Of a stretch of 64,000 nt of DNA, positions 45,780-59,200 are shown in pieces. The stretch comes from Phoronis australis (taxonomy: Eukaryota; Phoronida; Phoronidae). The number at the start of each line of letters is the position of its first letter. The first letter of the stretch is position 1. The position numbers and the translations under genes are program-made. The DNA is taken from contig NMRA01000016.1 of the NCBI GenBank assembly GCA_002633005.1, forward strand, positions 985,874 to 1,049,873. Reading direction: 5' to 3'. The notes beneath the pieces are model-generated. The model searched no databases. It was not told where the DNA came from and saw only the letters and a program-made list of their open reading frames with translations.

Positions 45780-48700
45780 GACGAGTAACCATAAATGAAA
45801 GGTACAATAAGTGGATAAAGGAGGACACAGAAAACACTTCAAGAAGCACGTATACAAACAAGACATAGCCACCTCTAAGTGAAACACAGACACACGTACA
45901 CACATATGCGAAACTTAAGCATTGGCAATGTGACAAACTTATTTTCCAGAGTCACAGACCAGGGCTACAATGTTTTTTCGCAAGTTCGTTCGCTCATACT
46001 AATTGATTGTGTCCCTTTCTCATTAAAATACTTCTTTTCTAACGTACTCGTAAGTCTCCCCTTCTCCATCGCAACTCAGTTTTTTACCATCTCCCTTCAA
46101 CGAATTCTGTTGCTCATGGAACAATGAGGCGTTCTTTTTTCCAAACATACTATTTCCTGGGACACTTTTCTTCTGAAATATGATTTTTTTTCATTCAACA
46201 TGAATTCTAACGTGTCAACAGTAAGACACTGCGATTCTCAGCATTAACAACGCTTTTATGGACTTCTATTTCGATACCATGGCTCATAATGCACCGGAAA
46301 GGGTCAAATACTACGAAGTGTATCTAATTGAATTCACCATGGATTCTTTTTATACAATTTTTATTCTACTGTGTCAACAGTCAAACATCTGTGATTCAGC
46401 ATGATCCTCATTTTTATGTTCTTGCATAGTTCCGCTATGGTGAACAAGCCACCGAAAAGGTTGTAAACTTTCCAAAGTCGAACGCGTGCGGAGACATTAT
46501 TGTCACTTTCTGACAATAATCTTTCTAGTTACCCATTGAACATAGTAATGCTAGCAAAATTAGAAACAGCTTCTGCGGAGTGCAAATCAAATCAGAAATG
46601 CTCTCCTCAGTACCGTAGGATCACACCTGCCGGTTCCCACCTTTCATCATGATCTTCAAGAACTTTGGAGGAGAAGCAAACGAGGCCAACACAATTAAAA
46701 GGCCACTTGGGGACACAACGTACTGTAGGTCAAAAGCCAGCTGAATCTGGGCAGGTGCTGACGTTTACGCCATAGTAATTAAAACTGTTTGGTAGGTATC
46801 AAGGTAAACGCAAAGACAAACAACACTGCAACTGGGCGACACGAAATTTTTGCAAACTCGTGATTTTCTGCGCCTATACTGTATAAACAATTACGCTTGA
46901 AGCAAACCCCAACTTAAGTGTGGCTATTATTAATTTCATGGGAATCATGCGTCCATTATTTTCAGAGACATGAAAAATATTTAACAGGTTTTTGTTCAGG
47001 TGCTGGACGAATTCAAGGTGGTAATGGGAGATGGCAATGCAGAGGCCCTTTTCAAAAAAGTGGTGTCCACAAAGCCATCAACGTTTCTACTGATATTCGA
47101 TCACGTGACAACTCATGGTGGTGTACAAAAGCATTGCTGAGTGTCTGACTAGGCTAAATCAAGGCAGAGGTACGGAATGCATTTTACCCATCAAAGGGTG
47201 GTGAAACAAATCACTATCAGATAAATTAACAAACGTCTGTTTTAACAGAAGTAGAGGAGTTCCCGAATACTTGACTTCTGCAGTCAATCTAGCGCTTTGC
47301 ATCGGTCGGGGAAGCAGAAATAGTAGGAACTGTGTAAATTAGATGAAGATGAATTGACAGCACCTTAAAAAGGTGCATTTGAAATTGTGTATATGTACAT
47401 GTAGTGCATATAAAGAAGAACTTGGAATTACACTGTTTTTTTGTGAGGAACACTTTTGAAGCCCACAAATCACCTCTAGCTGGATTACCGAACAATTTCA
47501 AAACGGAAGTGGACTAAATCCGACGTTATTTTTTTGCAAGCAACGTGCGTTCGTAGCCACCTTAACAGCAAACAAAAACACAAAGCTCAAAACTCCCAGA
47601 GCAGCACGTTCAAGTGGTAGCGGGGTAAATTAGCAAGACTTCCAGGCTCATATTTTTAAAGTCTACAACTTTTTCATCTTAAGGTGACCGCTCCAAGAAG
47701 GGTAGTGGTACATGTAACTATTTACTGCTGACACTACACCATCTACACCAGCACCAAGACTTTCTGCGCACATCAAAACTGTGTGCAAGTTGGAGTATAC
47801 GACATTTCTGAATCGGATCATTTTCAAACAGACAAAGAAAATATCAGTAAGGAAGTCTAGGCTGATTTGTACAACACTCATGACAATAACTAGATTCTTC
47901 TCATGTGAAATGGATTCATGGAACATGGTCTCGATTCTTTACCAGTTTTGAGTCGCTTCACACTCTTTTTAAGATGCATTATTAAAGGGGAACTTTGCCA
48001 CTGTTTAGCTGTCAATGTTGAATTCTTAACCTAAGTGCTTTGGGATTTAAAACATTACCAAGCTCATACAAATGTTGAATAATCCAATAAGCCATCAATT
48101 CAAATTATAAAAAACGCCTACATACACAACTTTCAAAATTGCAATTTTAGGTTTGGCCAACCACAATAAATTCTGAATGCTTTTCTTGAGTCTCTGGTTT
48201 TGATGTTCCTGTTGGTAAAGGGAATAAATCCTACTACAGTGAAGATTAACATCAAGGTAATTTATGATAGTAAAAGGTCGAAATAGATTTTTGCTTTTTC
48301 ACCAGCTAAACAGTGGGAAATGCAGTTTAAAGCACAAAGATCACCTTCAGCAGATTTTAGATTTCGTTCATAGTTATAAGTGTGCAGTAATAATTCCTGG
48401 AGAATCCCATTTCAGTGAGTATGAGAGACCGAGATTTTTATTAATTTCCGTTATTGGCTCCCAAAACTTCTACAACTTTCGGAGGCTCGATTTTATTACA
48501 CAGGTGAAGATTCCATACAAGGCTTTAAAGTTACAGCAACCTTTATCAAATTAAACAGCAGTTTTTGCGAGTGTTCAAAATAAAAAATACCCCTTCTACA
48601 ATGATGATTCAGGAACACTGGGGTTTCAGTTCATTAAGTCATAAAATTACAAGTAAGAGGAATAGACTGCAGAACACAACAATCGCTATTAATATAGTAA

Positions 48701-48780
48701 CAATCTTATAAAAAGTAGAATAAAATATCACTAATAAACAACACTTTTCCTAGACTTCAATTAAAAAAATTGAGTGCTTA
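45780..48780. other. no gene firmly supported
   Basis: A short frame at 47000-47139 (+), after the acceptor-like TTTTTGTTCAG, reads VLDEFKVVMGDGNAEALFKK. It looks protein-like, but it stops after about 46 codons and has no recognised family. At 47986-48005 TTAA plus AGGGGAACTTTGCC resembles another Kolobok-like terminus without a partner. Confidence 0.35.
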
Positions 48781-48784
48781 ACTC

Positions 48785-48926
48785 AGAAATTTGAGAAAGG
48801 TCGTTATAGTAAGTCAAGAACCCGTTTGGAATAATGCCAACCAGTAAAACAACTAAGAAATTTGAGAAAGGTCGTTATAGTAAGTCAAGAACCCGTTTGG
48901 AATAATGCCAACCAGTAAAACAACTA
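48785..48926. repeat. perfect 71-base tandem duplication
   Basis: Units 48785-48855 and 48856-48926 are identical over their length (landmarks AGAAATTTGAGAAAGGTCG and CCAGTAAAACAACT). Confidence 0.9.
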
Positions 48927-48929
48927 TTA

Positions 48930-49625
48930 ATTTATTAAATCAATAACTATTAATATTTACGTTCTTTGTACAAGAACATTACAGTGATTTTGGTGAATAA
49001 AAATCAAACAGCACGTGATGTTCATAAAACTGATGACACATAAAAATCATATAACAGAAAAAGTCTTCAACATTTAGTGAGTGTTATCAAAAACAAATAC
49101 TACACATTTAAAACTAGTAAAAAAATCCATGTATGACATAGATCAATCAACATTATGCAAACATTCCAATGTGGAATCAAAGAAATCAAATTATTGACCG
49201 AGAATTAATTTTTAACTCTACAAATGTCGAAGATAAAGAGATAAGTGTGATCATGGGCTCCTCATAGCTGTGACAAACATGACTTTATGTTGACAGCAAC
49301 ATTTACCTACTAGAACAGTTGGCATTACTTTCTTCTAGCATCCGAGGTCTGCCTGCCTCTCGGTGATCGCAACGCAGCTGGGCACAATAAGTTTCGACCA
49401 CCAATCTTCTTCAAGTCCCATGCATCAATCATGGTATGTGACAGGACGATTAATCTTAAAGTCCATGATGTCGCATGGTTAGTTTGACACTTCAGTAGAC
49501 CAATACCTTGAAGTGTTTCTGGGAATGACTTAACTGCATCTCCTTGGTGAGAGCAAATCAACATCTCTACACCATTGATCCCTGAGATACTTTTAACTGA
49601 GTTGTTGAACGTCATGACAAGAGCC
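48930..49625. other. 3' flank of the small gene at 49.6 kb
   Basis: Contains a minus-strand open stretch (49325-49615) in frame with the stop codon of the small gene. This is probably 3' UTR. Confidence 0.35.
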
Positions 49626-49630
49626 TGGCA

Positions 49631-51216
49631 CTAGTCCATTTGGGAGAGTTGAGCATCATGACCAGAGACTGCCACTGGTGCACTTGGGAGATCGTAATTG
49701 ACACTGGCTTGTTGTAGTCTGCCACACGCATTAGATAACACATGCTTCATGTGACCCTGGAATGCACAGCACACAAATCAATTTTGATTTTTTTCGCAGC
49801 CCAATTGTCAAAAAAGCCCCATGAAACTTGGTTGACATTGCAAGCATCATCAATATACTTCAGACTAATCTAATGACATGACTCCTGCTCTCATGAAACA
49901 ACTCGCGAACTGGTAAACTCAGCTTGTTGACTCACAAACACAGCTCCACACTCACAAAAAAGCTTACGCATCAAAAAAAAAAAACACAGCTGACTGTCTC
50001 ACATGTCTAAAAATCTTGTGCAGGACTCTGCAAACAGTCAGTGAACCTTGTTTACAGGTGCTGCAGCTTCATTAGCAGGCCAACAGCCATGGTTTTCATT
50101 TTTGTAGACAGCATTTTGTGAGCACATGTCCGGGTTTGTGAGTCTTTCTGAGTGCAGAACTATGTTCACATGCGATAATATACAATAGCAACGCAAACAG
50201 TTATGATGGTACAGTATGCTTAAACTAGCCTCAGAAAGGCATTGCATAGGGTCATAAGAGCATAAGACATTCACATTTAAAGATAATTAATTCTGTACTA
50301 AAGTAATTCTAGATGTACTGTATATGACAATTTAATAACCAGACGATACCATTTCCTATCACTACAGCTAATTATCTCAACAACAAGAGTGACAGGTAAT
50401 AACTTTTACAACAGAAAAAATTCTAATTATAAAACTGCTGAGCAACCTTAATGACATTCCTAATTATTCCGCTGAATTCTCGCTCATGAGTGAAGCATAT
50501 CCTGACAATGAATTTGACTGCTTCTGCAGTCTTCATGACAGGGAACTCTGGGTAATACTCATTTCATGTTCTGTGTCAGGTATCCAACAGGACAAACATT
50601 CAAAACTCACCGGCTCTCCAGCCCTGCACCGGGGGCACCCTGATACAGACTTGACAAGTGGAGCCATGAGACCATTATTCCTGAAAGACGCCTGTAGAGG
50701 CTCTTTCATACTTTTCGTTCGACACGTTTGATGTAAAGCAAACCTGCTATCATCCAAGGTCACCCCGTTCAACATGTCTGAATGCATCACTTCGTGGGTG
50801 TTGAGGCTAAAGACATCATCCACCAACGAGAATTTGGGTTTCTGAAATTACGCAAGTATTGATTTTCAGGTTAACACCCAAAATTAAGTTAATAAACCTT
50901 ATTGATTTTTATAACAAGCACATTCATTAATAACGCACATTTATTACACTCTTAGAGTACTTCGATGTGAGTATTGTCATATTGAAAATTCACTTAGTCC
51001 AAGTTTAGGACCTGTGGAACCTCGTGCTTCAATGCCAGCCATCCTAACCAGTCTACCAAAGAGCAATAATTTCGAGCCGAGACCATCCGGACCGTAGACT
51101 GGTACCAATACCTTAATTTGTAATTCCTGGTCACAGGCGGTGTTCAAAAAGCATGGTGCGTCTTCCCACGTTTTGCCTAGAGGTGAAGCACGTCGTTTTC
51201 GTACGCAAAAAGACAT
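49631..51216 (-). CDS. small three-exon gene with CPRC-x-AGE motif (C10orf143-like)
   Basis: Exons on the minus strand are 51216-51112, 50841-50611 and 49756-49631, all phase 0, giving about 153 residues. The start MSFCVRKRRASPLG follows an ATG without earlier in-frame ATG. Exon 2 has a good acceptor (GTAATTTCAG) and donor (GTGAGT). Exon 3 has acceptor GTGCATTCCAG and ends with TAG. The centre reads CPRCRAGEPGHMKHV, resembling the CPRC-x-AGE-x-GH motif I recall near the C-terminus of the C10orf143 family (function unknown). It may be a small zinc-binding protein. The first donor (AAG followed by GTATTG) is the weakest point: exon 1 may be longer or different. Confidence 0.4.
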
Positions 51217-52600
51217 GTTCAAGGCAGAGAACGGCTTAATTCTGCAGCTTAAACGCACAGGTGATTAATGGTACACGCCATTTTTCAAAATTTACCGTTC
51301 AAACTATCCTTCAGTGTGTGAAGAGCTTTTTACAATACCGCCGTCTGGCGACCACGTTGAAAAAAACTGGAATACCTCGGGGACACGAGGACTTCCACCG
51401 AAAGTAGGCCTACTCATCTTCTTCCCATTTACAACAAACGATCGTAATATCGATCCTTACATGTTGGCGCAATTAAGTAATAACTGAGGTGTGCATAACT
51501 GTGAAAATAACAATAAAACAAACTGCTGGTTAGTGCCAAGATGTATGTACACTGCCGGCAGCAAAAACCTGTCAATCTTATATACGGTAACGTGAATTAA
51601 TTTTAATGTGCTGTTTACTTTCAAACCTCCTGAGTCCATAAAACCCTGTGTCGCATATTCCAGTCCATCACTTTTCGGCAAACCCCTTTTCCCAGCTGGG
51701 CGCGTGGGACCTGACGCGGGACCGGCAGGACTAGCCCGGCGTTGAAACCGGATGAGTGTGACTGATGCCAATGGGGTGGATAACTCAGACGTAGAACCTA
51801 AACCAGAAGTGAGAATAGTTCAGTAGGCTGGACGACACCGGCCAATGACCCAGCGTAGTGCCGGGCGCGGGACTCCGCGGACGCGCCGGCTGAGCAAAGG
51901 CGCGCCCAAGCGAGGCAAAGTATGTTACGGCATTCTGTCTATAAAAGACTTACGGTACCACTACACCGGCCACTTACCGGTCAGATCATAATAAAATTGG
52001 TCTTGTTTTGTTCCTGTTGCTGAAACTAGTGACGTATGTATGTTGCCTACTCGGAAAGACCCGGTGACATTTCTTCCGGTAGACACGAATTTACTGAGCT
52101 CACTTTATCTGTTTTGAGGCGGACCTTGTTGCCCACTTCGCCAGCGCTTATGGACCTCGCCGGAACTAGAATTTTACGAGCATAAATTGTATTACAGCTC
52201 TATGGTATAAAGAAATATAACAGTCAGCTCTTTCCAAGCCCACTGGCAGAAATCATAGCCTACCTGACCAATTTGGGGTCCATTTCGTAACCGGTTAAAT
52301 GGCCTACTAAATAAAAACTTATTTTACAAACAAGCCGACGGATCAAATTTGCCGCATGGCCGGCGGTACTGCATGTAGCCGGCTAACCCTGCAAGTGTCT
52401 AGTGCTTAGAACCCTCGACGCTCAAGGAGCGGTCTCATGTCGCTGGCCACTGTCCCCACAAGGGACGTCATAATAATATAGACCACGACGACGACAACGG
52501 TTGTTCTTTTGTTCAAACCTGGGAATAATGGTTAGTCAACGGTAAACTGTGCCACGTGGTCCGCGGGTGAAATTGGCGATTACCTGGTGGTTTGGAGTGT
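51216..52600. promoter_or_regulatory. CpG-rich stretch upstream of the small gene
   Basis: Around 51680-52600 G+C and CpG rise clearly above the surrounding AT-rich DNA (for example GGACGCGCCGGCTGAGC near 51880). It lies upstream of the ATG at 51216 and could hold its promoter. No TATA box was seen. Confidence 0.3.
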
Positions 52601-53290
52601 CTAAATCCAGCAGTAGCAACTGCAGTAAAATCGGATTGGGGTTCAAACCCTGATGCTTTCGAACATTTTGTCTGAATTAGCTTTAGCTTTGTTTCGGATT
52701 CCTAGATGTCGGATCTGAACAGCAATGTGACATCAATCTGCGCAATCGTCGATCATTGGGGATCACAGAAACAAACGCAACCAGACCTTGAACGACGACC
52801 ATACATGGAGTTGGAAATTTTCCGAATGTTCATTCAACCTCTTTATGACCACTACCGGACACCATGAAAAAATGACATCACAAATTCACTTGTCGGCCAC
52901 ATTATGCCCTAATATTGGTGATATGTTTCATTTCATTCGGTAATAAGCAAGAATTGAGCGAAAACATGAATTTATTATTTGCATAAATAATTAAACAAAA
53001 TATAGCAGATAAAGGTATACAACTTAACACTGGAAAAACAGCCTGCTCAGATTAACTTCTGAAAAAGTCCAACTTTATTAGTGTCGAAAATTGCTTCCAA
53101 TCACAAGACAGCAACTAATGTGAATAGTGACCCATCGTTGCAGACTCACAATGGGCACTATCTTTTAAGGAGATGCTATAATACAAGAAGAAATAACACC
53201 TCATACATAAACCAATTAAACGTGTCTGATTTTACTAGATGTGCAGTCCCCTTGTCGTAACAAGCAATAGACAAGTTTTAAACCAATTTT
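52600..53290. other. no gene seen
   Basis: No supported frame or exon. Confidence 0.5.
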
Positions 53291-53292
53291 CA

Positions 53293-53434
53293 TGGGCGGC
53301 GCAGCACTGAAATAAGTGGGAGGCTATGGCCCGCCAGCCCCTATGGTGCGCTGCCCATAGAGTCCACAGGCGGCCCAGCACTGAAATAAGTGGGGGGCTA
53401 TAGTCCCCTTGACCCCCAATGGTGCGCCGCCCAT
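53293..53434. repeat. two diverged direct repeats of about 65-75 bases
   Basis: CAGCACTGAAATAAGTGGG and ATGGTGCGC followed by GCCCAT occur in each copy (53293-53360 and 53366-53434). The shared ends GGGCGGCGC and GCGCCGCCC are also inverted repeats of each other. Confidence 0.6.
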
Positions 53435-53439
53435 GCATT

Positions 53440-54515
53440 TCCCACGAAAAAAAAAGACTCATGGACCAGAGGTCCAATCTTTGTACTAGAAATTGAACTG
53501 ACATGAAACACCTACTTTCGACATTTCCCACTCTATTGACATTTCAACATGGTTAATAGGTAGATTTCAACCAATCACAAGCTAGCATAGTTTTGGCTGG
53601 ACTTGAAATTACCTCTAATCCTAGTAATGAGCATATCAAGACAAACTTCATAACGCATGAGTGTTCTAAATAATTTTGCTCAAGTCCCGTTAATGGCATC
53701 TGGAACGTATATGACTAAGTTGTGATCAGATTATTCTTTAGAAGTTTGTGCAAGAGGAGAAATGCGACCCAATTTTAGATGGGGATGGTAGAGTGAGAAT
53801 TTGGATATTTTCAGAACACCAGAAATTTCACATATTACACAGGTTTGAAAATACCAATAGACTAAGCGGTGGGTTGTTTGACTTCGTGGCATCGGTGGTA
53901 GTCTCAGGCGTACAATTTGGCTACGTCATAGCAAAGGTGATTTCGTTGGGGTCGGCAAAAGTTCTATTGACTCCGTAGGGTGTAATCATTTGGCACGACC
54001 TTGGGTACCAACTTTCGAAGTTGCATAAGTGCATGCATATGTTGATATACATTTTGAATGTGCCAGGCCAACCATCTACCAATTGAGCAAAAGATAGCGC
54101 ATCAGCTATTCCACAGGCAACATGAATGGCAAAAATGCCAATCTTTACCTATCTAGTTTGCCCAGTACAAGACGGGGCATACTTTCAGAAACGAAAAATG
54201 TCCCAGCGTAATTAACTTGAAATGAGAAGCAATAGGTGCAACTGAAAGTTTACTGAACCCCTGGCACCGTTTGGTAATTCATTTTGCAGATAAGCCAGAA
54301 ACGCCCTGAAATAACATAATAGTGTGTTCTGTTTCGCATCAGACCTCCTCTTTCTTAACAGGAGCCCCACCTCGTTCATTTAATGACACCCTGCAAACAA
54401 AAAAAAAAATTCCAACTGTTCCTCCAAAAAGTAAGTCCATCGACCTATATCTGTTATTTCTTATATTTGAGGGCCCTGTTTGCAGCAATTGAGAATTTTT
54501 TTTGCAAACAAATCA
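53440..54515. other. no gene seen
   Basis: Short frames only. Confidence 0.45.
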
Positions 54516-54516
54516 C

Positions 54517-54696
54517 CTTCCATTGATGTATCTCATCCCCGTTTATTACACAGATTCTGGACATGGGTGCCAGTGATTCCTCAGCACTTCCAACTAGTAC
54601 CAATTCACGAACCACCTTGTCAAGTGAAAACCAAGAAGCCTCTCTGACTTTGAATTCCTTAAATGCTTCACATTTTAAACATATGATGAAGTTCAT
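54517..54696 (-). CDS. possible exon, product unknown
   Basis: The minus-strand frame from an ATG at 54696 runs to a donor-like GTGATT after GDEIHQWK. It contains FIICLKCEAFKEF and WFSLDKVVRELVLVG. It has balanced composition and a plausible coding look. No family is recognised and no partner exon is certain. A second minus-strand candidate ending at a GTAACG donor (SHQKWHNRKIS, about 55120-55200) may belong to the same gene. Confidence 0.25.
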
Positions 54697-55239
54697 TAAA
54701 AATGCTTCAATGCAAAAAGTGATTTTGTCTTTAAAAATGCCAAATCTGAAGTATTTCCAATGTTAAATTAACGGTGAAAAGCAAGACCAGCTTTTATGCC
54801 TTCAACATTTTAAAATAATTCTACTTTACAAACATTTTTGTTAATTTCAGAAAAGAATTAACATTTGAATTGCAGTATAAAAGTTCCAATGAATACCAAC
54901 TTTCCACCACAAAATGTGACCTTGCTATCCTTGTGTATGAGAATGACAGCTAACATTTCACAAGTTACCTCTCACATCCAGATGCATGCCCCTGTCCTTA
55001 AGGCCAAGGAAAATAGCAAAACTGGTTCTCCGATTTTTTAGTTGTCCATACAATCAAAAACAAAAAACAAACCTGACATCAGCTGATATGGGTCGGAATA
55101 CCTATTTCTCAGCGTTACCTGACACCAGCCGAAATCTTTCTTAAACAGTGAGGTACTGATTTTCCGGTTATGCCATTTCTGGTGTGATACATTTGCTATG
55201 AACCAGACTTCAGCCAATACAAACCAACTGTTCATTTAG

Positions 55240-56060
55240 TCCCTTTAGCATTTTAAAACTGATCTCGAATTGTTCGTAAGTTAGGTGAGGAGTTATTTCT
55301 GAGCTTGACAACAGGGGGACTTATTGCAAGGAAACCGAACTACCAGTTAACCCCAAGCTCAGAAGCGGGTTCAATAAGGTGGGTGCTCGTGAGCACCCCG
55401 AGCACTCTATTTTGAAAAAGTTTTAGCAAGTGTGCACTCGTGCGCATATGAGAGTGCTGGTGATCACTATCGATAGGTGGTTCGCTTCGATATCAAAGAT
55501 GCCATTCAACGTGTCCTTAGAGTTTCAAGGACATTACTTTGAGTAATGACAATGACTTCAAGTGGTATAAGTTGGAAGTACACACGGCGTATGCACAAGA
55601 TTGTTGGAAGTAATAGTAAATTTGGTTCAGAAATAAATAATTTAATAGCGCAAGCTTGCTTCATATTGTGAGCACACGCTGTCATTCAATAGCAAGCTCT
55701 CATTTTAGGCGAGCACACGCTTTCAAAGCAAGCCTCAGAAATCACTTTTAATCAGAGCAAGGAACATTGAAACAATAACTGGTCAAGCGTTTTCTGATAG
55801 AATGCAGGTTCACGGTAGCTCGTCTATTTTCTCACTTAAGAGAAACTGAATTCACTGTTTGATTAACAGTGCCTTTACAATAAATGTAAGAGTGAGCACC
55901 ACATAGCTACATGTCAAAATTTGAGAAATGCTGTTTGTAGATGATTTACATCAAATATTTAGCAAAACAATATTATAACTCTCGAAGCGATTGCCTGGCA
56001 TGTTATCATCAGCTGACACTGAATAAAATAAGACCCTGAGAATATCTTTGCCACCTAATC
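55240..56060. other. INTS6 3' flank; no other gene seen
   Basis: Contains the presumptive INTS6 3' UTR. I did not find a convincing AATAAA on the minus strand close to the stop. Confidence 0.4.
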
Positions 56061-56063
56061 CTG

Positions 56064-56278
56064 TCACCTCGTTGAAGAATTCACTGTTATACTTGTATTT
56101 TTAGATGACGGCCTTTTCATTTCAGCTCTCAGTAAAGACTGTTCGAACTGCTTCAACATCTGAGCTAATACTTTCCTTTTGAAGCGAAGGCACTCATGGA
56201 TAATCTCATGAACAAATGTCTGTTTTAAGTGTATGCTGCCTTGGACTTTGTTCATAAGACTGAACAACTGATCAAAGT
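56064..56278 (-). CDS. INTS6: INTS6 terminal exon
   Basis: Acceptor TCTTTTTTCAG, entry with two bases completing an Asn codon after PGK. Encodes FDQLFSLMNKVQGS to TVNSSTR-stop. This is the conserved C-terminal helical block of the INTS6/SAGE1 family. Confidence 0.92.
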
Positions 56279-59200
56279 CTGAAAAAAGAGAACAAACTTA
56301 TAAACAATTCACATAGCACATACATGGGGTGTCCAATGCAGATTCGCCAATCATGTGGCATAGGCTATGAGAAACAACAGTCCTTTCTCAAGGTTTGCAT
56401 CACCTAAGTTTTCTTGCCTCACCACTAACAAAATATTAAATAAAATTCAAATCAATACAAAAAGTAATTTAACTTCACTGTACATAAATACACACACCCC
56501 ACAGACAAAAAAGTTGATGAATCACTTCCTGCCACCCCCCAACCCCCAGTCCTTATCACCAGAAACACATGTACAGACAGAAAAAAGATACAAGTAGTCA
56601 TCCTTGCCAACAACGCAGAATCGTAATTTAAAATAAAAAATCTTTGCTTACAATTGACAGTGGTCCCCACAATTTACTTGAAGATTCCTAGTTTCAAGTA
56701 TAATGCACATTGGGCAAACCGGGCAAGCAGTTTTCACAACCAAACTTAAACTCCTTAACCACTATAACCTTACTGTAATTGTTTTAACAAGCAAATGTGC
56801 CCAGAGGTAGGTACAATGAGACATAAACATTTACCCTAGCACAAGATTTATTGTTAGAAATGTAGCCATTAAGTGACATACAGATCCATGTAATAGAGAA
56901 TAGGAGTCCCCACCCGGACAAAAACTACAAAGCAGGCCAAACAATAGAAAGTGAAGAGGAGAAACAATACGGTTTTGAGTCAGGGGTATCCATCTGCTGT
57001 GATACTTACTTTTGCCTGGCCTTTTGACCTCTTTCACAACCAGCTGCTTCAATTTTACATTGAATTCCCCTGCTTTGACCTCATTAGTCCTATCAGTTTT
57101 TGTTTTTTTAGCCTTGTGATTCACCACACTCTCCTGAGTGCTCACACTGTCATTGTCACTACTTGTGTCTCTCTGTTGAATATCCTCAGAGTTTGTTCTT
57201 AGCGGCTTGTCTACATTCACACTGTCACCCAACACAATCAGATCTTCAACATTTTGTTCATTTTCTGCAACAAATCAACGACATGCAGCTTGAACAATGT
57301 TCTACACGACGTCAAAAAAAAAAATTTTGTACCCTGAATTTATTATCAGGTTTAAAGTATTCTAACCTATCCATAAGCTAACACTTGGCAACCAAAACAT
57401 TGGGAAAGAAATCTGTACACCAACTTTCATGCCAGTAAACTAACGCAATTTCCAATCATTCGGAAAGTTTAAATTTCAATCACAAGAAGATGGGATTCAC
57501 CCAAAACCAAAAACGTTTAAAAAATTCAAAGGGTCACAGTGATGTATGGCGGTGGGTACATATAGACTAGGCCTTGGAAGACTGATATCTCAAATTTCGC
57601 ACCATTCACTGTACAAGAAACCATTCAGTGAACAGGGACATCAAACCAGTAGAATGGAAATTGACATAGCATCATTTAAATCTTTAAATCCTCCCTTGAA
57701 TGGTAACACATGCACAATACGTTCTTATTATATCTTAAAAGCATCACTTTGGCACTAATGAAGTCATAACTCAATGAACAGTTGAGCTTATTGTATAACC
57801 TTTGTCTGAGTCAACACGAGAATGCCCAATAAATTTAAACACCTACAAACAACACCTGCACCTATTGGTGGTCTATTCAATACACTCTGCGGTTGGTACA
57901 TATTTCTACATAAAAAAGAAAATAATTGCAGGTGGTCTGATACATGTTGTACCAGACGTGCGCATGCCGCGCANAAACACATGTACAGACAGAAAAAAGA
58001 TACAAGTAGTCATCCTTGCCAACAACGCAGAATCGTAATTTAAAATAAAAAATCTTTGCTTACAATTGACAGTGGTCCCCACAATTTACTTGAAGATTCC
58101 TAGTTTCAAGTATAATGCAAATTGGGCAAACCGGGCAAGCAGTTTTCACAACCAAACTTAAACTCCTTAACCACTATAACCTTACTGTAATTGTTTTAAC
58201 AAGCAAATGTGCCCAGAGGTAGGTACAATGAGACATAAACATTTACCCTAGCACAAGATTTATTGTTAGAAATGTAGCCATTAAGTGACATACAGATCCA
58301 TGTAATAGAGAATAGGAGTCCCCACCCGGACAAAAACTACAAAGCAGGCCAAACAATAGAAAGTGAAGAGGAGAAACAATACGGTTTTGAGTCAGGGGTA
58401 TCCATCTGCTGTGATACTTACTTTTGCCTGGCCTTTTGACCTCTTTCACAACCAGCTGCTTCAATTTTACATTGAATTCCCCTGCTTTGACCTCATTAGT
58501 CCTATCAGTTTTTGTTTTTTTAGCCTTGTGATTCACCACACTCTCCTGAGTGCTCACACTGTCATTGTCACTACTTGTGTCTCTCTGTTGAATGTCCTCA
58601 GAGTTTGTTCTTAGCGACTTGTCTACATTCACACTATCACCCAACACAATCAGATCTTCAACATTTTGTTCATTTTCTGCAACAAATCAATGACATACAG
58701 CTTGAACAATGTTCTACACGGCATCAAAAATAAAAATTTGAATCCTGCATGAATTTATTATCAGGTTTAAAGTATTCTAACCTATCCATAAGCTAAACAC
58801 TTGGCTACCAAAACGTTGGGAATTTCCAATGTCATTCGGAAAGTTTAAATTTCAATCACAAGAAGATGGGATTCACCCAAAAGCAACAACGTTTAAAAAA
58901 TTCAAAGTGTCACAGTGATGTATGGCGGTGGGTACATATAGACTAGGCCTTGGAAGACTGATATCTCAAATTTCGCACCATTCTCTGTACAAGAAACCAT
59001 TCAGTGAATAGGGATATCAAACCAGTAGAATGGAAATTGACACAGCATCATTGAAATCTTTAAATCCCACCTTGAATGGTAACACATGCACAATACGATC
59101 TTATTATATCTTAAAAGCATCACTTTGGCACTAATGAAGTCATAACTCGATGAACTGTTGAGCTTATTGTATAACCTTTGTCTGAGTCAACACGAGAATG

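Noticed and set aside
46199-46425. Two similar phrases around GTGTCAACAGT
   Set aside because: Similarity is short and patchy; could not be told from chance.
48264-48554. 96-codon ATG frame on the plus strand
   Set aside because: No domain, no splice borders and AT-rich composition; likely chance.
51457-51771. 104-codon minus-strand frame in the CpG-rich region
   Set aside because: Begins with TTG, has no recognisable motif, and the CpG-rich composition itself reduces stop codons.
53235-53531. 98-codon minus-strand frame
   Set aside because: Spans a direct repeat and has no protein features.
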